Below, piece after piece: positions 44,069 to 53,432 of a stretch of 64,000 bases of DNA. Both the position numbers and the translations under genes were made by a program. How positions within the stretch are numbered: the first letter of the stretch is position 1; the number at the start of each line of letters is the position of its first letter. Source of the DNA: JBJTUH01 sp044346175 (GTDB lineage Bacteria > Cyanobacteriota > Vampirovibrionia > Vampirovibrionales > JAJTHC01); assembly GCA_044346175.1 (NCBI GenBank), contig JBIIZQ010000012.1, positions 1-64,000 of the forward strand. The letters are read 5' to 3'. The notes under the pieces are model-generated. The model was given only the letters and a program-made list of their open reading frames with translations, was not told where the DNA came from and made no database searches.

Positions 44069-45610
44069 ATGATGACACTAACTCACCCCTCCCAAGACAC
44101 GACCCCCGCAATGCGTTCTGTCACCGAGTATGACACACCTTTAAAGGCAACTGCCCTTGAGTTGGCTCATGCCATTCAAACCCAAACGCTACAGGCAACC
44201 GAAGTGTTAGACGCTGTGTATCAACATATTCAAGCCCAAGACACGCACTTAGGAGCCTTCCTCTCCTTGACCCAAACACAAGCTTATGAAACTGCCCAAA
44301 AGGTTGATGCACAAGCTAAAGCAGGCAATCGCTTACCTTTGCTTGCGGGTGTCCCGCTTGCCTTAAAAGATAACATTCATTTAAAGGGGGCAAAAACAAC
44401 ATGTGCCAGCAAACTGCTTGCAAACTATGTTGCGTGTGAGAATGCCACCGTTACCCAGAAGCTTCATGACCATTATATCCCTATTGTTGGGAAAACCAAC
44501 TTGGATGAATTCGCAATGGGTAGCTCCTGTGAAAACAGTGCTTTAGGGACAAGTCGTAACCCTTGGCATACCGAGCATGTCCCAGGGGGAAGCTCTGGAG
44601 GGTCTGCTGTGGCGGTGGCTGCCGGGATGGCGCCTTTAGCCTTGGGGTCTGACACAGGCGGTAGTGTTCGCTTACCTTCATCCTTCTGTGCTTTAGTGGG
44701 TATGAAACCTACTTATGGCTTGGTCTCCCGCTATGGCTTGGTTGCATACGGTAGCTCTCTTGACCAAATCAGTCCTTTTGCACGTACGGTTGATGACTTA
44801 GCCGCTATTTTGCAAATTACGGCGGGTGCCGATGCTAAAGATAGTACCACTCGTCATGCCCCTAAGGGGTGGCAAGCTTACCCTATTCAAGCACTGCCTT
44901 CTTTTGAAGGCATGACTTTTGGCGTGATTGAAGAACTCGATAAACCCGAGGCACTTCAACCCGAAGTGGCACAAGCATTTCAAGAAGCCTTGGCTCATTT
45001 GGAGTCGTTGGGAGCCACCATTAAGCGTGTGTCGATACCTTCTATCGCACTGGCGATTCCTACTTACTATCTGATTGCCACAGCGGAAGCGAGTGCAAAC
45101 TTGGCTCGGTTTGACGGTGTTCGTTATACCTCCCGTGCGACAGGGGAGGACCTCACCGATGTGTATGCCATGATACGTGCCAGTAGAGGGGAAGGCTTTG
45201 GTAAAGAAGTCAAACGTCGTATTATGTTAGGTACCTTTGCACTGAGTGCGGGCTACTACGATGCGTTTTATGGTAAAGCTCGTAAGGCACGTGCTTTGTT
45301 AGCCAAGGCGTTTCAAGAGGCACTACAAACATGTGATGTTTTGCTATCGCCCACTTCAGCCACTACTGCCTTTAAATTGGGTGAAAAAACAACCGACCCT
45401 GTCCAGATGTACCTTAGCGATATTGCCACCGTCCCTGTGAACCTTGTGGGTATGCCTGCCATATCATTGCCGTGTGGGTTTGATGCCAAAGGACTTCCCA
45501 TCGGTTTGCAAATGATTGGTGATTACTTCAAGGAGCCTACTTTACTCTCCGTGGCACAACGGTTTGAAGCTCAATGTGGTATCCGTAACCGTGTGGCACC
45601 TGTGCTGTAA
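44069..45610 (+). CDS. gatA: Asp/Glu-tRNA amidotransferase subunit A
   Basis: Glutaminase subunit of GatCAB, which converts Glu-tRNA(Gln) and/or Asp-tRNA(Asn) to the amidated forms. The Ser-cisSer-Lys triad is visible: K100 in PLALKDNIHL, cis-Ser175 in PGGSSGGSA, and nucleophile S199 in SDTGGSVRLP. The region MKPTYGLVSRYGLVAYGSSLDQI and FALSAGYYDAFYGKA are GatA-typical, separating it from general amidases. Length 513 is slightly above the usual 485, because of about 25 extra N-terminal residues. It starts ATGATG. gatB and gatC are not in the window. Confidence 0.95.
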   Translation: MMTLTHPSQDTTPAMRSVTEYDTPLKATALELAHAIQTQTLQATEVLDAVYQHIQAQDTHLGAFLSLTQTQAYETAQKVDAQAKAGNRLPLLAGVPLALKDNIHLKGAKTTCASKLLANYVACENATVTQKLHDHYIPIVGKTNLDEFAMGSSCENSALGTSRNPWHTEHVPGGSSGGSAVAVAAGMAPLALGSDTGGSVRLPSSFCALVGMKPTYGLVSRYGLVAYGSSLDQISPFARTVDDLAAILQITAGADAKDSTTRHAPKGWQAYPIQALPSFEGMTFGVIEELDKPEALQPEVAQAFQEALAHLESLGATIKRVSIPSIALAIPTYYLIATAEASANLARFDGVRYTSRATGEDLTDVYAMIRASRGEGFGKEVKRRIMLGTFALSAGYYDAFYGKARKARALLAKAFQEALQTCDVLLSPTSATTAFKLGEKTTDPVQMYLSDIATVPVNLVGMPAISLPCGFDAKGLPIGLQMIGDYFKEPTLLSVAQRFEAQCGIRNRVAPVL

Positions 45611-45637
45611 CGAGTTCGTTTACCTTTTAACCAGTCC

Positions 45638-45672
45638 AAAGCCTCCTACAACTTACATGGTAGGAGGCTTTT
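45638..45672 (+). terminator. gatA terminator
   Basis: Perfect 12-bp stem (AAAGCCTCCTAC and complement), 10-nt loop, followed by TTGTTTG. Positioned 28 bp past the gatA stop, and just before the end of the convergent membrane-protein gene. Confidence 0.8.
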
Positions 45673-45684
45673 GTTTGCGGGTTT

Positions 45685-47697
45685 TTAATGCACCTGCCAT
45701 ACGCACATTTGAAGTTCAGGACTTTCCCAAGACAAATGAAACGCTTGGGGATAAAGTTGCAATGCCTGCTTCAAAATTTGACGTTGTTGAGGTTCTCCTA
45801 GTTGTTCTACCACATAGAGTACGGCTTCTTTGTGAGTGTCTTTTAGATTTTTGGCTTGCGTGAGGAGAGCATCTGCTAAAAAAGCAGGGGTTCTGTGAGG
45901 CGGATAGGTGATAGCGTACCGATTACCATACAGGCTCAACATACTGGGGGTTGCACTTACAAACACGCTATAGGGGTGAGTATTACGTCGCATCCAGTCA
46001 AACAACGTCAGAAAACCTTTGGCATCATTGGCAACGACGGGGGTATGAAGCGAAGACTTTGGAGGCAAAGCTTGTCCGAGGGTGTTAAGGTCCAGTGCGG
46101 AAAAACTAAACCCTTCAGCTTGCGATTGCGTTGTAGCAAGGGCTGTGACTCCCGAACTGTGAGGTATTTGGGGTACCCCGCCGTAAAATAATTGGATTGC
46201 TTCCTGGTGTTGCAAATGGTTAAACCCCATATGCGTGAGTCCAAGGCAACTTAAGGCAACGCCCCATACGAGGAGTACCCCACGGAAAGCGGGTTTTTGT
46301 GCATGATGACATACACGCATGAAGCCCTCCATACCTAACACTGCCCAAAATCCAAGTAATGGAAACATCCATAACCATACTTGCGGACAAAGTGTGACAC
46401 CTAAAACCAGAATAGCGACCATCCATAAAGCACGTCGCACGTGTACACTTGGCATATACAAACCCAGTGTAACCCCTAGCCCCATAAATGCAAGGGTAAT
46501 ATACCCAAATGTTTTGGATAACTGAGGGAGCTGTGACACAAGCCCATTCAATAGGGGTGTCAGCCAACCCCAAAGCCAACCCATAACCCCCGCCATGGCA
46601 GGTGTGGCGACCATACTCGCAGGGGTTGCCGTTTGCATCAACGTAAGTTGTTGCTGAGGAGGGAGAAAGGAGGCTTGTATGCCATGCAACACACTGGGCT
46701 GATACCCAAGGGTGACTTGTCCTAAATAATGTATACTTTGTTTAAAAAAACCTTTTGGCATCCAAGTTTTGAGGTTCAAAAAATTTGAAGCCTCGCTCCC
46801 TGCTTGAGAACCTCCTCCAAGTAGCCATTGTTTCCCTTGCATAAGCCATTGTGTGAGCGAGGGCTGTGCCTCCATGTTCATGCTCGTGCCAAACGGGGTT
46901 TGCCATGGCATATGCCACCCTTGTGAATGGGTAAAAAGCCAAGCCATAAAGAGTAGCACAACGACCAAATGCCACTGATACGCTTGCCTGTGATGACTTT
47001 GCCATTCTTGTTGTAAGCTCCCTATCATATGCGCCACCACCAAGGTATAGCCTAACGGATGTAGCAAGGCACAAGCCCACGCTCCCAAAGCACTCCAAGC
47101 CCAGAGTCCCCCTGCCTGCCATCCCTCATTGTCCATTCGCCATAACCCGACCAGTGTCCAAATACTGCATGCCCAAAAAAGAGGCAAAGGACTGGGAAAG
47201 GCAAAGCTACTTAAGGTGACACCGCTTAGAAAAAAACATCCTAGTACAAGTAATTTATGCCACCCTTGGTAGTCTGTGTCTTGGTATCGACCAGACACAA
47301 CCATCAGACGGAGTAGCCCCCAGCCTGTCATGAAAACCCCGAGTATATTCAGCCATTGTAGCTGCTCAATAAAGTTTAAAATACTGGTACTCACGCCCCC
47401 TAGGGCGTGAATGCCCCCTGCAAGTGCCAGATAGAGAGGACTCTCCACTAAGTGTTCCCAACGAGGTACGTGCCACAGTTGTACACTACTCACAGCTTCA
47501 GGGTTGTGTACATCTTGACTGGCAAGAATGGCTTCGAGCATCTGCTGATGGTTCGGATGAATCACAGCCCCATGCCCCACATGCCACCAAAGCAATGCCA
47601 CCAAGCAAAGTACCACCCCACTTGTCCAGCGTTGTACGGGGGTAAGGGTTGACCAAAAAGAAGGTGGGTTTGGAGAAGCGATATCACTATTCATCAT
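45685..47697 (-). CDS. Polytopic membrane protein, possibly GT-C glycosyltransferase-like
   Basis: From the ATGATG at 47697 it encodes 670 residues with about ten or more hydrophobic helices, rich in Trp, Leu and Gly. The first periplasmic loop contains NPHHQQMLEAILASQD-like polar residues (PNHQQMLEAILAS) and VESPLYLALAGG, and the C-terminal 150 residues are soluble. This layout is common to dolichyl-phosphate-mannose-type (GT39/GT-C) enzymes and O-antigen-type proteins, but no diagnostic DD/DE pair could be identified. Treat the glycosyltransferase idea as a guess; that it is an integral membrane protein is firm. Confidence 0.7.
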   Translation of the reverse strand: MMNSDIASPNPPSFWSTLTPVQRWTSGVVLCLVALLWWHVGHGAVIHPNHQQMLEAILASQDVHNPEAVSSVQLWHVPRWEHLVESPLYLALAGGIHALGGVSTSILNFIEQLQWLNILGVFMTGWGLLRLMVVSGRYQDTDYQGWHKLLVLGCFFLSGVTLSSFAFPSPLPLFWACSIWTLVGLWRMDNEGWQAGGLWAWSALGAWACALLHPLGYTLVVAHMIGSLQQEWQSHHRQAYQWHLVVVLLFMAWLFTHSQGWHMPWQTPFGTSMNMEAQPSLTQWLMQGKQWLLGGGSQAGSEASNFLNLKTWMPKGFFKQSIHYLGQVTLGYQPSVLHGIQASFLPPQQQLTLMQTATPASMVATPAMAGVMGWLWGWLTPLLNGLVSQLPQLSKTFGYITLAFMGLGVTLGLYMPSVHVRRALWMVAILVLGVTLCPQVWLWMFPLLGFWAVLGMEGFMRVCHHAQKPAFRGVLLVWGVALSCLGLTHMGFNHLQHQEAIQLFYGGVPQIPHSSGVTALATTQSQAEGFSFSALDLNTLGQALPPKSSLHTPVVANDAKGFLTLFDWMRRNTHPYSVFVSATPSMLSLYGNRYAITYPPHRTPAFLADALLTQAKNLKDTHKEAVLYVVEQLGEPQQRQILKQALQLYPQAFHLSWESPELQMCVWQVH

Positions 47698-47786
47698 AAA
47701 CAATAGTATAACAAACGTCATACGATTGTGCTAGCACCCCACTGAAGAACATGGGGTGTTGCTATCTATGGAAGCACAGAAAAGAG

Positions 47787-48383
47787 TTATCTTAGATAAA
47801 GTCCTGTCATCCACATACATAGACCACTGAGGAGAACCCCCATGCCTAAAACCCCCACGGCATAGGCATAGTGTCGATGCCGTGTGACGATAGGTATCAT
47901 GAAACACCCTATAAAAAGCCATTGATACACACCAAAGCCCTGCTTTTGGACTTGATTGATACTACTCAGCCAATCTGTTTGAGGCACATAACTCAATAGG
48001 ATGACGCACAATAGCCCAAGTCCTCCCACAACAAGTACATGTCCGAGCATGACATCTCTTACACCAAGGAGTACATCCCCTACATGACGTTGGAGCCAGT
48101 TATCGAGTGACCTAGCTGGGGTAAGATACACCTGCTTTTTATAGCGTGTGCGTTGATACCCCAAAGGTAAAGCCTGTAAAGCACCCTGATACCCCGCATA
48201 CCCTACCGTATGAGGACTCATCTTCTCAGGAACCATGGGGGTGTCGTCGAGCATATCGACAGTGCCAGTAAACCACGCCTCTTGTGGGTATGACCCCTTC
48301 ATAGGATGTGGCATTGCTCGTCCAGAAAGCCCTTGTTTTAAGAGGTCTTTTTGAGGGTCGTTGTTTTTTTGAGAGTGTGGCAT
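47787..48383 (-). CDS. Hypothetical membrane protein
   Basis: The ATG at 48383 is chosen because AGGAG lies six bases upstream; the longer frame to 48440 lacks such a site. The 198-residue product has a hydrophilic N-terminal half ending in a basic stretch, then three hydrophobic helices (VLVVGGLGLLCVILLS, FGVYQWLFIGCFMIPIV, AYAVGVLGMGVLLSGLCMW). No family was recognised. It is on the same strand as, and between, the 670-residue membrane protein and a 944-residue protein, perhaps in one transcript. Confidence 0.6.
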   Translation of the reverse strand: MPHSQKNNDPQKDLLKQGLSGRAMPHPMKGSYPQEAWFTGTVDMLDDTPMVPEKMSPHTVGYAGYQGALQALPLGYQRTRYKKQVYLTPARSLDNWLQRHVGDVLLGVRDVMLGHVLVVGGLGLLCVILLSYVPQTDWLSSINQVQKQGFGVYQWLFIGCFMIPIVTRHRHYAYAVGVLGMGVLLSGLCMWMTGLYLR

Positions 48384-48557
48384 GGGTTTCTCCTGATGGG
48401 TACAGCTCCTGTTACGCAATACTTTACTTATATAAAACAATGTTGTGACGAAAGAGGTGCTACTGGAAATGGGTTGATAAGTCTCTTTCTTAACGCAGTG
48501 ATGCCCTCGCCATCACAGGGCAAGGGCATGCATGGGAGAGGGGGATGCCGTCATCGG

Positions 48558-51392
48558 TTATGATTTGAGCGTAAACCACCCCTTGTGCTTATAAAAAGGG
48601 TTCAGTGCTTGGTACCAAGTAGGTGGAGGTGCGGGTTTAATAAAACTCAAGGCAAGGTCATGAGAAGGGTCAGCCCAGCCAGCCACCATACTTGTCCCAC
48701 TCGTAATTTGAGGCGCCCATTCAGGTTTGGTCGCTTTGGCAAGTTGATACCCTGCATGACCCGCAAGTAAGCTGGCGGGTTTGGTAACAGGGTAAGCCAA
48801 AGCAATCGCAGCTGGTGCGAGAGGTCCTAGGGTAGGCATTGCCATTAAACCACCCAGTGTGACACTACTGACAAAGTCTTTACCCAAACGCTCAGGGGAA
48901 AGATACAAGCTCTTTCTTGCTTCGGCTAAAGCGACGTTTTTACTGTGGTGGGTAGGGTCAATGGGAAGACTTACACTATGCCCTTCTCCTGGTACAATCT
49001 GACCCAAGTAGGAACCATCTATCCGCCGCTCTACTAATTTAAAGCGTGTCCCTGGTGCGAGTAGTAACTGTTCATCCATCATATTGGCAGCTTCAGCGGG
49101 TAACACTTGCTGCATGAGCTGCTTGTCCACTACGGGTAAACCCTTGGCATCTACTAATTCAAGCATCAAACCGTCTTTTCTCGGGTTACCTGCAAACAGT
49201 TTAGCAAGTCCACGTTTTTCTGCAATACGAATTGGGGCAGGGTCACTGTACACTTGTCCAAGTTTTAACTGGTTATGGTTAACACCACTCATCACGCCTC
49301 GATAGGCACGGGTGGGTGTTTGTAGTTGTAAGCTTTGAAGCGAGGCACCATCAGGGTTACGACGGAAGGCATCTAACTGTGTCATGAGTCCTTCCATAGA
49401 CCCAGAACGTTGACGTAAGGCAGTGTACACATCGGGTTGTTCGGCAAGCATCTTATTGAGTATTTGTAGGGTTGCCAATCGGTCAGACGTGCCTACTCGA
49501 TGCAGGTCAGACAGTAGGGTAGACTCTTGCATCATGCGTTGATATGTCGTGGGTGATTGTGTTTGCCACTGGCGAATCAACGGGTTGTAATGGTTTCTGT
49601 GGGTCATGTAGTATTGCAGGTTGTTCAGGCGTGAGTACATCTCGGGCATGGCAACTTGTAACCTGTCCCCATAAAGAGGACCACCCTGTAAGCGTTGCAG
49701 AACGGTATTACGAGGGAGATAAAAACGGGTGCTATCCCCGCCCACAGTGGCCGGTGTCATCAGGGCGGAACCTTCAGGCAATTCCACAGCCATAAGCTTT
49801 TTACCTTGCGTTGTACCAAGGTTTTGTAAGGCACGGCGAGCTTCATCAGGGGAGGCATAGAGTTCTTTAAATCCTGAATCACGAAGTGCTTTGCCTTGAA
49901 ATGCTTGCAGCTCTTGAGTATCCACCATGGTGTAGAGGACACGGTTTTTATCCAAGCGTTGTAGATGTGAAAGCGATTCCATCTCGGCTAAGGTACCACG
50001 ATTCACCTCCTTGGGGAACAACGGTTTTTGTTGGGTAGCAAGAGGTGGGGTTGCACGTTCAGCTTGGGTTGCACGTGCCTGTGCCGTGATAGGTTGCCCA
50101 CTCTGAGGAGGCTTGTTGGTGAGAGGGGTTGTACTTGAAGAAGGCGTCTTTTTCCCTAAGCTCCGATAGTAGCTATTCACCTTATCCATGACCTGATACA
50201 CTTTTTGGAACTGTTCCGATTTAGGCGGGGCTGGTTTAGACCCTGGAATATATGCCATGGGGGTTTTTACGGTGGGCATGGTTTTAAGTGCCTCTTGGGT
50301 TTTACCCACAAAAGCTGCTTGTTCGTCCTTATGCCAGAAGTGTTGATAGGAGCCACTCGGCAATAAAATACCACTTTTAATACGGTTCGTAAATCCGAGA
50401 GCATTACTCTTCCCTAGTTGCACACTTTTGGCAAGGGTCTCTGGATGTAATGTTTTGAGAAGGTCTTTCGGAGCTGCCTTGAGGTATTGCCAAGGATTTT
50501 GCTTGAGTGAGGTTTGACTGAGTCCTTTGACTCCCAAGCTTTTGCCAGCTGGGTTTGCACCCAACAAAGTACCCACGCCACCACTTAGAGCCGACCCTAG
50601 CTCGTAAAAGCCGTCTGCTTTCTCAGTTGCTGTTTGTCCAGTGGTTGTTTTCTTTAAACCTGAAAGAGCATTGATGCCTGTATAAATGGCACCCGCTCCA
50701 AGGAGCCAAGGTGCCAGTGCTGCGGCACCCACCACAGAAGTAGCCGCTCCTACGGCAGCCATTCCCGCTAATCCCTGTAAGCTAAAGAGTCCTGTGATAG
50801 GAGAAGCCACACCTCGTAGGAAGGCACCCATTGGGGAAGTCTTTTCACTGAGTCCATGCGCACTCTGATAACTCGGTTTTGGAGGTAAGCTCACAAACGG
50901 ACTCGATGACTTACTCGTAGCCATAGCGTCTGAACTTTTATTGCTTTGCGACCCCAACAATGGGGCATTGATACGCAAACGATTCATACTATCCTGTGTT
51001 ACAAAGGGGTCAGGTAGTTTTAATGGCGATTTTTGACTAATAGAGGTCCATCCCTTGTCTTTCTCATACACACGCTCTGGTAGGGAAGGGGTTGTATCGG
51101 CAGCTGGGCTAGGTGTTTCCAAAGGTTTAAGTTGTGCTTCCAAAGGCAGTTGTTTTACAAACTCATCGGCTCTAGGAATCGTGACCATCTGCGAAGCGAT
51201 GCCAAACTTAGGGGTCGCTTTTGTCGTTTGGGTTAAGCCTGTGGCTTGGTTAAGACGTGCCATGGCGGGTTGTTGATTAAACATGGTACTTCCTTTTGAA
51301 GTCGAAGTTTTTATGGTACGACCTGAGGGCATATCATTAGAGGGTGTATTGCCAGCAGAAGCCTTAGGCGTTCCTATGGAAGGTATGGACAT
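48558..51392 (-). CDS. Large hypothetical protein with Gly/Ala-rich hydrophobic patches
   Basis: The start ATG at 51392 has AAGGG nine bases upstream; a TTG three codons further up is less likely. The 944-residue product begins with some 190 Ser/Pro/Lys-rich residues. A hydrophobic Gly/Ala segment follows (LAGMAAVGAATSVVGAAALAPWLLGAGAIY, about residues 210-245), then a long polar middle, and a second hydrophobic patch near residue 860. No catalytic motif, repeats or signal peptide were recognised. Two buried hydrophobic patches in a long polar protein are seen in some secreted membrane-inserting proteins; that is only a thought. Confidence 0.6.
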   Translation of the reverse strand: MSIPSIGTPKASAGNTPSNDMPSGRTIKTSTSKGSTMFNQQPAMARLNQATGLTQTTKATPKFGIASQMVTIPRADEFVKQLPLEAQLKPLETPSPAADTTPSLPERVYEKDKGWTSISQKSPLKLPDPFVTQDSMNRLRINAPLLGSQSNKSSDAMATSKSSSPFVSLPPKPSYQSAHGLSEKTSPMGAFLRGVASPITGLFSLQGLAGMAAVGAATSVVGAAALAPWLLGAGAIYTGINALSGLKKTTTGQTATEKADGFYELGSALSGGVGTLLGANPAGKSLGVKGLSQTSLKQNPWQYLKAAPKDLLKTLHPETLAKSVQLGKSNALGFTNRIKSGILLPSGSYQHFWHKDEQAAFVGKTQEALKTMPTVKTPMAYIPGSKPAPPKSEQFQKVYQVMDKVNSYYRSLGKKTPSSSTTPLTNKPPQSGQPITAQARATQAERATPPLATQQKPLFPKEVNRGTLAEMESLSHLQRLDKNRVLYTMVDTQELQAFQGKALRDSGFKELYASPDEARRALQNLGTTQGKKLMAVELPEGSALMTPATVGGDSTRFYLPRNTVLQRLQGGPLYGDRLQVAMPEMYSRLNNLQYYMTHRNHYNPLIRQWQTQSPTTYQRMMQESTLLSDLHRVGTSDRLATLQILNKMLAEQPDVYTALRQRSGSMEGLMTQLDAFRRNPDGASLQSLQLQTPTRAYRGVMSGVNHNQLKLGQVYSDPAPIRIAEKRGLAKLFAGNPRKDGLMLELVDAKGLPVVDKQLMQQVLPAEAANMMDEQLLLAPGTRFKLVERRIDGSYLGQIVPGEGHSVSLPIDPTHHSKNVALAEARKSLYLSPERLGKDFVSSVTLGGLMAMPTLGPLAPAAIALAYPVTKPASLLAGHAGYQLAKATKPEWAPQITSGTSMVAGWADPSHDLALSFIKPAPPPTWYQALNPFYKHKGWFTLKS

Positions 51393-51632
51393 ACTAAACA
51401 ACCCTTAAAATCTCGTTGAACCTGCATAACCCCAAAATAACCATTAAACATTGAAAGAGATACTGTGTTATCGTGCGGCTATTACAAACCGCAAGCCTTG
51501 GTAGACTCGAAATATGCTTATTTTTGAGAACCTACCAAGAGATAAAGCCATGCTATTGTGTCATGCTCACAGGCTATTTACACGTATAAAACCTGTTGCT
51601 TATCCTTTTGATAACAAAATGTTAAGCATCGT

Positions 51633-52235
51633 CTAATGTTTGTCTAGTTTTTGTTGCATAGCCCGCTGTAATACCTGTGTGAGGGAAGCACTTTGCGGGT
51701 ATTGTTGATGAAGCATTTGCTGATAGCGTGCATCCACGAGTAAGGTTCCCACATGGGTATGGGTGCCATAGTGAGAGGCAATGCCGTACCCTACGAGTGC
51801 ATCGTTTACTTTGTCTCGTATACTGATGACTACCGTTTGTGGTGTACGTAAAGGCGGTTTTGACGTTAAAAGCTTAGCCAACGATGACCACCACCCTTGC
51901 GGTGTGGGTGGCGTGTGTTTGGTGGTTTCGCCTTTGTGTTGACTTACCAAACGTCGGAACTCATCTCTGCTTGGCACTTCACGATGGGTGACATGAATGC
52001 TGGGAGGGAGTGCTTTCAAGCCTCGTAATCTGACGGTATGATTTTGAGGAACTTTCGTACCAGAGAGGGCTTCACTGGTAAATGCAGCCCCTGCCTTTTG
52101 TGTGTTACACCGACAGGCACAAGGCGGACATGCTTTACACGTTTGTTGTAAGTGGGTTGCCAAGGCTTGACGATGAGGGGTACTGGGCAAGGCACGAAGA
52201 CGCTGGGCAAAGGTCGTGATAAAAGACATCATCAT
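51633..52235 (-). CDS. Hypothetical protein with N-terminal Cys cluster
   Basis: I set the start at three consecutive ATG codons ending at 52235, giving 200 residues; the frame is open ten codons further. A short region near residue 35 reads CKACPPCACRC, five cysteines in eleven residues, which could bind zinc or an Fe-S cluster or form disulfides. The remainder is basic, with an alpha/beta-looking C-terminal half (VVISIRDKVNDALVGYGIAS, TLLVDARYQQMLHQ). No family recognised. A GNAT-like fold is conceivable for the C-terminal half but not supported by a motif. Confidence 0.55.
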   Translation of the reverse strand: MMMSFITTFAQRLRALPSTPHRQALATHLQQTCKACPPCACRCNTQKAGAAFTSEALSGTKVPQNHTVRLRGLKALPPSIHVTHREVPSRDEFRRLVSQHKGETTKHTPPTPQGWWSSLAKLLTSKPPLRTPQTVVISIRDKVNDALVGYGIASHYGTHTHVGTLLVDARYQQMLHQQYPQSASLTQVLQRAMQQKLDKH

Positions 52236-52374
52236 AAGGAGAGGGACTTTTCCAACAAGGTACAAGGAGAGTGCAAAAGAACATGCCTAACATGTATATC
52301 AATGCGTCAACATACTTTTGCTGTGCCTAGTGGATGTACTTAGCCCTATGCGCGTGATTTTAAGCCCATAAAAT

Positions 52375-52407
52375 ACACGCCACTTCTTGATGTAAGAAGC
52401 GGCGTGT
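52375..52407 (-). terminator. rplA terminator
   Basis: A 14-bp stem with one mismatch (ACACGCCRCTTCTT), 5-nt loop, followed on the minus strand by ATTTTATGG. Located 28 bp after the rplA stop. Confidence 0.75.
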
Positions 52408-52435
52408 AGATGTTGTATTGGTGTGGGTACTTTAA

Positions 52436-53164
52436 TTAAGCATCCAAGCCCTTGAGTTCAGCACTGATAACGCTTGTGTCAAGTTTGATAGAGGGTCCAT
52501 GGCTGGTGGAAAGGTATACAGATTTAATGTAGGTTCCTTTTACGGCTGAGGGTTTTGCACGCTCTACCGTACCGTACAATGCTGCCAAGTTACGAAGAAG
52601 GCGTTCTGCTGTAAAGCCCTTACGACCAATAACCACGTGGAGGACGCTGGTTTTGTCAGGACGGATTTCAACTTGACCCGCTTTGAGGTTTTTAACCGCC
52701 CCTGCAACGTCGGTTGTCACGGTACCTGTTTTAGGGTTGGGCATTAAGCCTTTAGGTCCAAGGACTTTACCTAATTTACCTAACTGAGCCATTACATCAG
52801 GTGTGGCAACAAGAACATCAAAATCTAACCAGTTTTCGTTTTGGATTTTTGCAATAAGTTCATCAGAACCAAAGAAGTCAGCACCTGCTTCTTCAGCTTC
52901 TTTGACTTTAACCCCTTTGGCAATCACGCAAACACGTACCACTTTACCAGTACCTTCAGGAAGCACAACCGTGGTACGGATTTGCTGGTCAGCTTTTTTC
53001 ATGTCGATACCAAGACGGATGTGGGTTTCTACCGCTTCATCGTACTTGGAAAGTGCGTGGACTGCTTCAAGCAAGGCGGTGATACCTGTTGTAGCACTTG
53101 TGGGTTGTGCAAGTGGGGCAAGTTTTTCTTGGTAAGCTTGTTGGCGTTTGCTAAGTTTAGCCAT
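52436..53164 (-). CDS. rplA: 50S ribosomal protein L1
   Basis: Forms the L1 stalk of the large subunit and in many bacteria autoregulates its operon. From the ATG at 53164 it has 242 residues and starts MAKLSKRQQAYQEKL. Diagnostic stretches are VVLPEGTGKVVRVCVIAKG, VATPDVMAQLGKLGKVLGPKGLMPNPKTGTV and AGQVEIRPDKTSVLHVVIG. The AAAGGA Shine-Dalgarno sequence is 14 nt from the ATG, and three ATC codons fill the gap. Unlike in most bacteria, rplK is not directly upstream and rplJ/rplL are not downstream: it stands alone with its own terminator. Confidence 0.96.
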   Translation of the reverse strand: MAKLSKRQQAYQEKLAPLAQPTSATTGITALLEAVHALSKYDEAVETHIRLGIDMKKADQQIRTTVVLPEGTGKVVRVCVIAKGVKVKEAEEAGADFFGSDELIAKIQNENWLDFDVLVATPDVMAQLGKLGKVLGPKGLMPNPKTGTVTTDVAGAVKNLKAGQVEIRPDKTSVLHVVIGRKGFTAERLLRNLAALYGTVERAKPSAVKGTYIKSVYLSTSHGPSIKLDTSVISAELKGLDA

Positions 53165-53432
53165 GATGATGATGAGATTCCTTTCAAGGGTGACATAAAA
53201 AGGGCATTTTATTCCGTAATACACAGGAAGGTTTACGGATAGGATGCTCCCTCCAGAGGGCAAATCAAAAAGATGCTTAGGAGGTGGTGTGTGCATTGCT
53301 AGGCATGAGTATGCACAACTTTAACACTATCCATCAAACATGGGCTTAACTCAAGGGGAAGCTTGCGCAGGTGTGTTTAAAATCGTGGGTGTGTGACATC
53401 CTATTTGTAGGTTGTTCGTAGTGAAGGTGCAT

